Shown piece by piece: positions 1-8,013 of a DNA stretch of 39,429 nt. Location: the NCBI RefSeq assembly GCF_000186865.1, contig NW_008705564.1, forward strand, positions 2,594,952-2,634,380, read 5' to 3'. The notes under the pieces are model-generated. The model ran no database searches and was not told the origin of the DNA. It saw only the letters and a program-made list of their open reading frames with translations. This stretch comes from Aureococcus anophagefferens (taxonomy: Eukaryota; Sar; Pelagophyceae; Pelagomonadales; Pelagomonadaceae). The position numbers were made by a program, and so were the translations under genes. How positions within the stretch are numbered: the stretch's first letter is position 1; the number at the start of each line of letters is the position of its first letter.

Positions 1-573
1 AGCGCGGGCTGGCGACGGCGACGCTCTCGGGCGCGTCGCCCGCGGGCGCCGCGGGCGCCGCGGGCGCCGCGGGCGCCGCGGGCTCCGCGGCCGCGGCGCC
101 GCCGCCCGAGGGGCCGCCGGAGAAGGCCTTGGCCTCCTCGGGCGTCTCCGCGAGCACGCCGACGGGCACGCCGACGTCGGCGTCCTCGCCCTCGCCGACG
201 AAGACCGCCGCGAGGTAGCCTACGGGTGTACAGTGAAACTCGGCGGGCGCCCCGTCGCGCGCGCGCGCGTCTCGCGCGACGGACGCCGCCGCGCGCCCTC
301 GTCGTAGGACTCGACCTCCATGTCGGCCTTGTCGCTCTCGACGACGATGATGGGATCGCCGGCCTCGATCTTGTCGCCGACGTTCTTCAGCCAGGACACG
401 ACGCGGCCGCTCGTCATCGTCGAACTCAGGGCCGGCATCATGATCTCCGTCGTCGACGAGCGCAGGACCGTCGCGCCGGTGAACCGCGGGCAGCGGAGCC
501 CGCTCGGGGCCCGGAGCGCGGCCGCGCCCGCGACGAGCAGCAGCAGCATGGCTCGGTTCGACGCACGACGCAT
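1..573 (-). CDS. Plastid pyruvate dehydrogenase E2 (dihydrolipoyl acetyltransferase), N-terminal part
   Basis: E2 transfers acetyl groups from E1 to CoA on a swinging lipoyl arm. The ATG is at 573-571. Residues 1-20 are a basic start, a Leu-rich hydrophobic stretch and an Ala run, followed by an Arg/Ser-rich segment. This is the signal-plus-transit layout expected for plastid import across the extra membranes of a secondary plastid. Residues 43-93 are a biotinyl/lipoyl domain with MPALSSTM and the lipoylation site ESDKADMEVE (Lys82). Exon 1 is 573-297 and exon 2 is 219-1. The 77-nt intron (220-296) has a GC donor and TAG acceptor; it is the only join that continues the lipoyl fold (YDEG then YLAAVFV). 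Exon 2 ends in an Ala/Pro-rich hinge at the window edge; the catalytic domain lies outside. A mitochondrial E2 is possible but the leader argues against it. Confidence 0.85.
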
Positions 574-899
574 ACGCTACTGCGACTTCAAGGCGATCTC
601 GGAGCGCGATTCTGTCGAGTTTGACGCGGGGCGCGAAGCGCAGCCCTCGGAGCTCGCGACAGTTCTTCCGCGGCGGCGGCCGCAGTGGGCAGTTGGAGCC
701 AGTTTCGGCCGGATCCCGGCTAACACGGCGGCGCCGCCGCGACGGCGGCGCCGCCGCGACCGCGGCCGCGGCCGCGTGCGCCTTCGACTCGTCCCGTCTT
801 CCAGTGCGCCAGCTGGACGACGCCGCGGCACGAACTCCGCAGTGCGACGGCGAGGGCCGCCTCGAGGGTCATGCGTGCCGTGGCTTGCTTGCCTGCAAC
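574..899. promoter_or_regulatory. Divergent intergenic region between E2 and Mis18-like genes
   Basis: These 326 bases separate two genes transcribed away from each other and must hold both promoters. GC-rich trinucleotide runs occupy 720-775. No TATA box or other named element could be identified. Confidence 0.3.
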
Positions 900-1481
900 A
901 TGGCTGCAATTTGCCGCAACAGGCCCGAGGCTCTCGCAAAACTCAAAACGATGGCGGTCGCGCCGCTCGAGCCGTCGATGCCTTTGGTCTTCCAGTGCCG
1001 GAGCTGCAACACCATCGTCGGCGACTCGCTGAGCATCGAATCCACGAACGAGCGCCTCGGCGCCCTGACCCTCAGCCGCGTGTCGTCGCTGCAACGGAGC
1101 GACGACATCACGACCTCGACGGCGCCCGCGGACCGCGGCAGCACGTACCAGGCGCTCCAGTGCGTCCACTGCACCGCGCGCCGCCCGCGCCCGGTGACAT
1201 TTTCCGCCGCCGAACTTCGTCGCCGACGCCCCCCGCAGGCGCGCGTCGGCCGAGTGTACGTGACGACCGTCCCGGACCTCGACGAGCTCCGGGGCCGCTA
1301 CACGCTGGACACGGAGGCCATCTGCTCCTACGAGCTCGGCGGCGGCGGCGGCGACGCGGCCCTGCCGCCGCGCGTGCCCGGCGACGTCGAGGCGGACCTC
1401 CGCGCGGAGCTCGCGAAGATGCAGGGCGTCATCCTGTCCATCCACGAGCGCCTCGCCGCCGTCGAGGCGCGGCCGCTCTAA
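900..1481 (+). CDS. Mis18-family centromere protein (Yippee/Mis18 zinc fold)
   Basis: Mis18 proteins prime centromeres for deposition of the histone H3 variant CENP-A. The protein opens the domain with PLVFQCRSC (Cys33, Cys36) followed by GDSLS. It has a second zinc pair in LQCVHC (Cys88, Cys91), then a GRVYVTT strand, RYTLDTEAICSYELG and a short C-terminal coiled coil (AELAKMQGVILSIHERLAAVEA). This order matches Mis18-alpha/beta; Yippee proteins lack the coil. The first in-frame ATG is at 900; a second at 951 would shorten the protein by 17 residues. A 45-nt segment, 1194-1238 (GTGACA...CCGCAG), lies between the second Cys pair and the GRVY strand and may be a frame-neutral intron (193 versus 178 residues). 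The stop codon lies 59 bases from that of the convergent rhodopsin kinase. Confidence 0.72.
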   Translation: MAAICRNRPEALAKLKTMAVAPLEPSMPLVFQCRSCNTIVGDSLSIESTNERLGALTLSRVSSLQRSDDITTSTAPADRGSTYQALQCVHCTARRPRPVTFSAAELRRRRPPQARVGRVYVTTVPDLDELRGRYTLDTEAICSYELGGGGGDAALPPRVPGDVEADLRAELAKMQGVILSIHERLAAVEARPL

Positions 1482-1540
1482 CAGCACATTAGGGGAAAGC
1501 AGGGGGATCGCGAGCGCAGGGACCGGACGAGGAGCGGGCG

Positions 1541-4057
1541 TCACTTGCGCTTGCGGAGGTTCGCCGCGGGCCCGGCGCCGCCGTCGGCGCCGCGCTTCCG
1601 CGCGGACCGGCGCGGCGGCTCCGGCGCGGGCGCGTCGACGCGGGGCCGCTTCGCCGGCGCGGCGCCGCCGCCGCCGTCCGCGTCGCCGCGCTTGCGCTTG
1701 AGGAGCTTGAGCAGGCGGCGGCCGAGCTCGAACTTGTTGGGCAGGGGCTTGGAGAAGGTGTCGTCGGCGCCGCAGGACTTGTAGAACTCGACGTCCTCCG
1801 CGAGGCAGTTGCCCGACGTCGTCACGAAGATGGGCTCGCCGCCCGACGGCGCGGCCGGGCCCGCGGCCTTGAGGCGGCGGATGACCTCGGAGCCCTTGAG
1901 CACGCCCCCCGCCGTGTCGAAGTGCTCGTCGACGAAGAAGACGTCGTAGGTCTCGCCGTGCGTGAGCACGCGGCTCAGGATGTCCTCGCCCGTCGCGCAC
2001 TCCTCGACGTCCCAGCGCAGCGCGTCGAAGGGCGGCATGCGCGTGAGGTAGCGGCTCAGCAGGTTCCGGTTGAAGGCGAGGTCGTCGGCGACGAGGCACC
2101 GCAGCGTCTTGGGCAGCGCCGTGGCGACGTCGTCGTCGCGCTCGCCCTCGGCGCGCGCGTCCAGCGCGCTTTGCGACGACGTCCGGGGCACGTCGGCGAC
2201 GGCCTCGAGGACGACGTCGAAGTGGAAGCGCGTGCCCGGCGACGACCCGTTCCAGGGCGACGTCAGCCGCAGGTCCGAGCCCATGAGCTCCACCAGGTGC
2301 TTCGACACCACGAGCCCCAGCCCCGTGGAGGGCCCCGCGCCGCGGTCCGACGCGTCCGACGCCTCGTGCGCGTAGGCCCGCGGCGCCGACTCGTTGCCCA
2401 GCGTGAAGTACTTGGCGAAGACGCGGTCCTGGTGCGCCGCGTCGATGCCCGGGCCCGTGTCGCGGACCTCGAACCGCAACGCGCGCGCGCGCGGCGCCGC
2501 GGCCGCGGCGCGCCGCGCGGCGCGGCGGCCGTCGTCGTCGACGCCGTCGGCCTCCGTGAGCACGCGCGCGACGACCTCGACGCGCCCGCGCGCCGTGTGC
2601 TTGCAGGCGTTGCCCAGCAGGTTCAGGAGCACCTGGCGGAGCCGCAGCGCGTCGCCGCGGCAGTGGCACGCCCGGAGCTCGCGGCCGCCCTCGCTCGCCG
2701 ACTGGCGCACGAGCACGCTGTCCCGCGGGCAGACCATGCGGCTCGCGTCGCGCACGAGCGCCGCGACGTCGAAGGGCGCGGGCTCCAGGGTCATCGCGCC
2801 CTCCTCGATGCGCCGGAGGTCGAGCACGTTGTTGAGGACGTCGGACATGTGCTGCGAGCAGAGCGTCGCCGCCGCGCAGTCGTCGACCATGTTCGCCACG
2901 GACCGCGCGAGCGACGCGAGCGCCGCGCCCTCGGCGCCCTCGCGCGGTCCGGGCGCGCGCTCGAGCGCGCGCGCGCAGCCCCGGAGCGTCTCCTCGATGC
3001 ACGACAGGTGGCCCGCGATGCCGTTGTAGGGGTTGCGCATCTCGTGGAAGACGTAGCTGACGAACATGGACTCGGCCCGCAACTGCTCCTGGAGCCGCCA
3101 GTGCTCGACCTCCCTCAGCCGCTGGTCGCGCTCCTCGAACGACTCGACGGAGCCGTGCATCATCACCAACGTGCACAGCACCTTGGCCACGAGCTCCACG
3201 GCCACGTAGACGACCTCGTCCATGCGCCCCGCCGATCGCGACGCCGCGCAGACGAGCCACAAGCACGGGAAGGCCCACCAGGACACGACGATGAGCATCG
3301 CGAGCTTCCGCAGACTCCGGTCCTGCGACGACTCCGCCTCGGCCAGCGGCCCCTCCTGCTGCTCGAGGGCCGGCGACCCGTCGCGCACGAGGCGCGCGTG
3401 GAGCCGCGACGTCAGCAGACCCAGCGCCCGCGCGGAGACGCCGAACATGAGCGCGACGACGCCGTACTTCGGGACGCCGCGCGCGGGGAGGAAGTTGACG
3501 TCGGAGCAGACCCAGCCGCAGCCGATGCAGGCCAGCGCCAGGGAGATCATCTCCAGGGTCTCCCCGACGTCGGCGGCGAAGACCTGGCCGCAGAGCACGC
3601 ACATGCAGGGCATCGTGTGCCACCACGTCGCGTACCGCAGCGGCTCGAAGGGCCTCCCGAACGCGTCTTCGATGGGCGCCAAATCCATCGTCGCCTTGAG
3701 CACGTAGGTGAGCGCGCTGATCAAGTTCACGGTCAGCGTCGGCACGAGGCCGTGGCCCCCGCGCCGCGTCCACGAGATGAAGATCATGATCACGGAGACC
3801 GCGGCGACGACGAGGTACGCGGCGGCCGCGGACGTCGTCAGCCAGTCCGGCGAGCCGGACCGCAGGGGCCGGCCCCAGACGACGCTCAGGATGGTCACGC
3901 CGTAGCTCAGCCAGATGGCGCCGACGAAGGCCGCCGTGTCCCGCGGGCCGAAGCGCCGCCGCAGGGCCAGGGCCTTGAGCGGCCGAAACCGCAGGAGGGC
4001 GACGAGGCTGCTGTCCACGACGATCATCGTCGCCACGACGGCGACGTACGTCAGCAT
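1541..4057 (-). CDS. Microbial rhodopsin-histidine kinase-response regulator fusion (histidine kinase rhodopsin)
   Basis: A single open frame of 838 residues. Residues 1-300 are hydrophobic with about nine membrane spans. The last seven match type-1 rhodopsins: helix C has RYATWWHTMP (Arg141, Trp145, Thr148, Pro150, equivalent to bacteriorhodopsin R82, W86, T89, P91); helix F has SWWAFPCLW (Trp260, Pro264, Trp267); helix G has ELVAK with the retinal-binding Lys292. The primary proton-acceptor position (D85) is Thr144 and the D212 position is Glu288. Two extra helices precede the rhodopsin. A linker leads to the kinase: H-box FHEMRNP (His338), N-box NLLGNACKH (Asn483), G1 DTGPGID (533-539), G2 STGLGL. 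The receiver domain has Asp658/659, phosphoacceptor Asp710, Thr746 and Lys770. The tail (about 785-838) is Lys/Arg-rich. Inferred role: a light-sensing phosphorelay receptor in a membrane. Rhodopsin identity rests on aligned motifs only. Confidence 0.85.
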   Translation of the reverse strand: MLTYVAVVATMIVVDSSLVALLRFRPLKALALRRRFGPRDTAAFVGAIWLSYGVTILSVVWGRPLRSGSPDWLTTSAAAAYLVVAAVSVIMIFISWTRRGGHGLVPTLTVNLISALTYVLKATMDLAPIEDAFGRPFEPLRYATWWHTMPCMCVLCGQVFAADVGETLEMISLALACIGCGWVCSDVNFLPARGVPKYGVVALMFGVSARALGLLTSRLHARLVRDGSPALEQQEGPLAEAESSQDRSLRKLAMLIVVSWWAFPCLWLVCAASRSAGRMDEVVYVAVELVAKVLCTLVMMHGSVESFEERDQRLREVEHWRLQEQLRAESMFVSYVFHEMRNPYNGIAGHLSCIEETLRGCARALERAPGPREGAEGAALASLARSVANMVDDCAAATLCSQHMSDVLNNVLDLRRIEEGAMTLEPAPFDVAALVRDASRMVCPRDSVLVRQSASEGGRELRACHCRGDALRLRQVLLNLLGNACKHTARGRVEVVARVLTEADGVDDDGRRAARRAAAAAPRARALRFEVRDTGPGIDAAHQDRVFAKYFTLGNESAPRAYAHEASDASDRGAGPSTGLGLVVSKHLVELMGSDLRLTSPWNGSSPGTRFHFDVVLEAVADVPRTSSQSALDARAEGERDDDVATALPKTLRCLVADDLAFNRNLLSRYLTRMPPFDALRWDVEECATGEDILSRVLTHGETYDVFFVDEHFDTAGGVLKGSEVIRRLKAAGPAAPSGGEPIFVTTSGNCLAEDVEFYKSCGADDTFSKPLPNKFELGRRLLKLLKRKRGDADGGGGAAPAKRPRVDAPAPEPPRRSARKRGADGGAGPAANLRKRK

Positions 4058-4256
4058 GGCCGAAGAGCGCGCCGAGCGGCCGCGCGAGACGCCTCGAGTG
4101 TCGCCGGCGCCTTACAAGGCCAGGCGGCAGATCGGTATCGGCCGGCGGTGGAGGGACAGATGACCTCCGCGAGCCAAAGTTCGCTAGGTCATTCACTTCA
4201 ATATTTTATGTGGCAAAAAAAAAATTCTTGCGCCGGGCAAAAACCACTCAAAAACC

Positions 4257-5917
4257 TTAGCCCCCCGCGTCCTCCGCGGGGAAGAGGCGCGACGCGCGGC
4301 GCATGACGCGGCTGTCCGTGCGGTCCGCGCGCGCCGCGGCGGCGATGTCGTCGTTGGGTCCGAGGCCCGGCTCGAGGAGCCGGTCGATCTCCGTGGAGGA
4401 CATGTAGCGGCGGAGGGGCGACGGCCGCCGCGCGGGCTCCGCCGCGGGCGTGTGGACGCCGTGGCGCCGGAGGAAGGAGGACGTCGCCGCGAAGTCGTCG
4501 TCGGCGAGGGTCCCCGGCCGCGGCTCGCGCGCGGCCGCGGCCGGCTCGCGCCACTGGACCGCGGCCTGGGCAGCAAAAGGGTGCGACATTCCCAACTTCA
4601 AAGGCTCCTATCTCGGTCGTTTTCCGCTCGTTTCGGCTGATTTTTGGACGAGCGATCATCTCTCGGAGCGCTCTCGAAGCGTGGGTGCTGTTCTTGAAAC
4701 GCGCGCGCGCGGAACACTCACGTTGAAGCGACGTTGAATCACCATTTTCCTGCCCGGACCGCGGCCTCGCCCGTCGCGAGGACCTCGCGCGAGAAGTCGG
4801 CCTTCGCGAGCGGCGCGAGCTGCACGGAGTTGTGGCGGTTCGCGTCCCGCGCGCGCGCGGGCTGCTCCCGCAGCCGCTCCATGCCCTGGTCGAAGCGGAC
4901 GGCCTTCTCGAGCGCCGCCATGAGCAGCCGCGTCTCGCCCGCGACGTCGAGCAGCGCGCGCCGCTGCTCCTGGAGCGCCGCGAGCTTCTCCGTCTCCGCG
5001 GCCCGCGCCGCGGCGCCCGCGGCGCCCTCGTCGTGGTGGCCGCCGGCGAAGAGCCGCTGGCGCAGCCGCTGCTCCTCCCAGCGGATGCCCTCGAGGTCGC
5101 CCGTCGTCGGCAGGCTCGACTCGATGGTCGCCATGAGCCGCTCGCGCCGCCGCAGGGAGATGAGCGTGTCGAGCTCGAGGGCGCCGTCGCCGGCGGCCTG
5201 GAGCTGCTCGAGGGGGTGCGCGTCGTGGCGCTTCTCCTTGTGGCGCCGCCGCGCGATGCCCATGGCGGCCATGGACATCTGGCGCTTCTTGAAGCGCGGG
5301 TCCCCGTGGAGCAGCGCGCCGTCCTTGCCGCGCTGCACGACCTGGAGCGCCGGCAGGGACCGCGTCGCGTGGAGCCCGCCCGCCGGGTCGCTCCGCAGCT
5401 TGACGACGGGCCTCCGCGGGCCGGCGGCGCGCGCGGCCGCGCGCGCGGCCGCGCGCTTCTTCTCCGCGGCCTGGAGCGCCCGGACGAACTCGGGGTAGCA
5501 GATCTGGCCCGACGCGTCCTCGTCGACCTCGTCGACGAAGGCCGACACGTCGCCCTCGGAGCTCGCGAGACCGAACGCCAGCAGCGGACCGAGCAGCTCC
5601 TCCACGGAGATGTGGCCGCTGCCGTCCTCGTCGAGCTCGTCGAAGAAGCGGCGCAGCTTCCGCCGCTGGGCGACGCTGAACGCGCCGCCGGCGGCGACGG
5701 CGCCGCGGACCCGGAGCCACTGCTCCGCGCTCTCCTCCGCCGACTCGTTGACGAGGCGCTTCGCTCTCTTCGACAGGCCCTGCTTGCGCCGCCGCTCGGG
5801 GCCCAGGCGCTCCTCGACGGCCTCGAGCGTCAGGACCGACGTCTTCGGCCGGCTCACGAACCGCGGCTCCGCGGGCTTGTCCCGCCCGGCAGGCCGCAGC
5901 ATAGCTGCCGGTTGCAT
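4257..5917 (-). CDS. Two-EF-hand calcium-binding protein with coiled-coil region, one introner intron
   Basis: Function unknown beyond calcium binding. Exon 1 is 5917-4766 and exon 2 is 4565-4257, giving 486 residues. Loops D96-E-D-G-S-G-H-I-S-V-E-E107 and D132-E-D-A-S-G-Q-I-C-Y-P-E143 have canonical ligands at positions 1, 3, 5 and 12. An Ala/Arg-rich helix follows (about 150-165), then a charged, probably coiled-coil segment (about 245-350), and an acidic C-terminus with LRRYMSSTEIDRLLEPG. The intron (4566-4765) is a family-2 introner; removing it from the start of one 8-bp duplicate to the start of the other joins GAG to GCC GCG GTC in frame. Unspliced, the frame stops at 4739. The start lies 72 bases from the divergent gene at 5990. 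The 3' flank (4200-4256) is AT-rich for this region. Confidence 0.8.
4566..4757 (+). mobile_element. Family-2 introner, 192 nt, forming an intron
   Basis: Ends CTGGGCAGCAAAAGGGTG (left) and the complement of CCGGGCAGGAAAATGGTG (right) form imperfect inverted repeats. The 8-bp duplication ACCGCGGC occupies 4558-4565 and 4758-4765. On the gene's strand the donor is the GC of the upstream duplicate and the acceptor is the terminal CCCAG. Intron span 4566-4765 (200 nt). Confidence 0.9.
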
Positions 5918-5989
5918 GCCGGTTGGGCAGCTACGGCAGGATGCCCTTCACGCTGCGGGATTTCTAGAGGCTCAACATCATACGCAGTG

Positions 5990-7770
5990 ATGGCCCTGGG
6001 AAGCACCGGGGAAGCATCGGGGCTCGCCCCGCCGCTGCCGGTCGAGCCCCCGCCGGCGGCGGCGGCGGCGGTCGCTCCCTCGCCGCTCCAGGCGTCTCCG
6101 TCGCCGGTCCCGGTCCCGGCGCCGCCGCCGGCAGCCCCGATGCCAGAGGAGTCGACATTCCCGACGCCGCCGATCATCGCGCCGTTCCCGGTCGCGGCGG
6201 CGCCGCCGGTGGTCGCGCCGATGGACCAGGTCCCGCCGGCGCCCGTCGTGGCGCCGCCGCCGATGGACCAGGTCCCGCCGGCGGCCGCGGCGCCGCCGAC
6301 CGCGCCGGCCGCGCTCGCGCCGTTTCCCGTCGGGCCGGCGGCGTCGGCGCCCCCGTCGCCGGTGCCCCCGGCGCCGCTGCCCCCGGCCCCGGAGGCGGCC
6401 GCGCCGCGGCTCCCCGGCGCCGCGAAGGGCTCGCCGGAGCTCGCCGCCACGAAGGTGTCCGTCGTCGTCTGCTGCATCTGCGGAAGCACGGTGCCGACGA
6501 TCGGCGGGTCGAGCGGCAACTGGGGCCGGTCCGTGGCCTTTAGCCAGCAGGACTTGTTGGCCCTCAACATGATCCACGCGACGCTCGGCCGGCCGTGCAT
6601 CGACGTCGAGCTCAAGATCACGATGCGGCGCTGCATCAACTGCTGCGCGCCCATCAAGGAGGCCTACCGCCGCGTCCGCGCGCACCTCGAGTTCTCCTGC
6701 CTCCACTCGCCCGCGCTCGACGCGCGCCGCGAGCGCAAGCAGCGCCGGCGGCCCAACAGCGCCGCGCCCGTCGTCGGCGAGCGGCTCACGGACGCGCGGG
6801 GCGACCACCCGAGCCGCTCCGACATCAACGCGCGCGACCGGCGCCGGAACCGACCCGGCGGGCCGGGCCGCAACTTCGTCGGTGCTTCGGGTCGCGTCGA
6901 CGTCGTTCCGGCGCGCGTTCGGTTCGAGCTCGGTCGCGTCGACGTCGTTCCGGCGCGCGTTCGGTTCGAGCTCGGTCGCTCTCGCCGAGTTCCCGACTTT
7001 GGTGGCCGCGTCGAAGTCGGGCGGCACCGTTTCTTCAGGGGGCAACGGTCCTTCGGGGGGCATCGGTTCTCTTCCCGCGCAGGCGCTCAACAAGCGGACG
7101 CACGCCGAGCTCGCGGCGCTCTTCGCGCGCGTCCAGGAGCGCATCGCGTCGGGCGCTGTGCCGAAACCAACCACTGGTTTGGGTGGTCCTGACCAAACTT
7201 GAGAATTCTCTAGCTCGGTCAAATCGAAGTCGATTCGGCTGATTTTTGAACGGATCGATCGCTCTCGTCGAGTTCTCGAAGCCCAGCCGAAGAGCTTGTG
7301 TCAAAACATTCGAATACGCTCACATTGAAGTCGGGTTGAAGATTTGGTTTCGGCACAGGTCGGGCGAGCTCGTCGTGCCGGGCGTGACCTACGACCCGCG
7401 GCGCGCGCGCTACCCGCGGCCCGAGCTCCACGCGCCGCCGGGCGCCTACGGCAAGGCGCCGCGCCGCGGCTACGCGCCGCCGCTCTACGGCCACCCCTTC
7501 GCGCACCCGGCGCTCGCGCCGCCGCCCGTGCTGCTCCACGACCCGGCGCTGCTCCACGCGCAGCTCGCGGGGGCCCTCCCGCCGCACCTCCAGCACCCGC
7601 ACCTCCCGCACCAGCTCGCGGGGCCGCCGCCCTACTACTGGCCCTACCCGGCGCCCCCGCGGCCCTGGGACGCCTACGCGGCCCACGCCGACGACGACGA
7701 CGACGGCTACGGCCGCGTCCCGCGGCCGCAGAAGCGGCCCAAGCCGTCCGGCGGCACCTTCATCATCTGA
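5990..7770 (+). CDS. Unrecognised Pro/Ala-rich protein with a Cys-rich core
   Basis: Three exons, 5990-6881, 7039-7147 and 7359-7770, encode 470 residues. Residues 1-150 are almost wholly Pro, Ala, Val and Gly and are likely disordered. The conserved-looking core (about 155-240) carries VVVCCICGS and MRRCINCCAPI, which could coordinate zinc; a long Arg/Lys-rich stretch follows. Exon 2 encodes a helix with HAELAALFARVQERI. Exon 3 encodes a Pro/His/Tyr-rich tail ending in an acidic DDDDD run and PKPSGGTFII. Intron 1 (6882-7038, GT donor, TTTCTTCAG acceptor) contains a 42-bp tandem repeat. Intron 2 is a family-1 introner whose removal restores ERIASGELVVPG. RNA or DNA binding is a guess from composition. 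The first in-frame ATG of the core frame was used as start; the N-terminus is the least certain part. Confidence 0.6.
6891..6974 (+). repeat. 42-bp tandem repeat, two perfect copies, inside an intron
   Basis: The unit beginning GTCGCGTCGACG occurs at 6891 and 6933 without change. It sits in the first intron of the gene at 5990. Because 42 is a multiple of three it stays open in two frames and could be mistaken for coding repeats. Confidence 0.9.
7156..7358 (-). mobile_element. Family-1 introner, 203 nt, perfect TIRs and TSD
   Basis: Inverted ends CTGTGCCGAAACCAA and its exact complement flank a 203-nt element. GTCGGGCG is duplicated at 7148-7155 and 7359-7366. The intron is 7148-7358 (211 nt): GT comes from the upstream duplicate and AG from the element end. 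The reading frame and residues are restored exactly. Orientation is opposite to the copy at 19425. Confidence 0.95.
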
Positions 7771-8013
7771 CCGCTCCCTTCTTTTTGTCTCAGCGCGCCG
7801 TCCGCTCGCCCCATGTCTGTGGGTCCCCACCCCAAAATTCAGCAACTTCCACGCCAACCCGGCCCGATGCCTCTAAGGAGCATCCCGCACCATCTAAACT
7901 CCCAGATTCCTCTGGGTCCGTAAGTTCGAGCCTCCTCGGTCATTTTGGGGAGGACTCATCCGGCGCCGCGGCACACCCCCGCCCCCCCAACGCCCAATAT
8001 CGCCCGCGCCTTA

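Noticed and set aside
720..4196. A 1,158-codon open frame on the minus strand overlapping the rhodopsin kinase
   Set aside because: It is Arg/Ala-rich with no domains and is the shifted shadow of the kinase frame, a normal effect of very high GC.
1922..4306. A 794-codon plus-strand frame
   Set aside because: Antisense shadow of the rhodopsin kinase, with no recognisable motifs.
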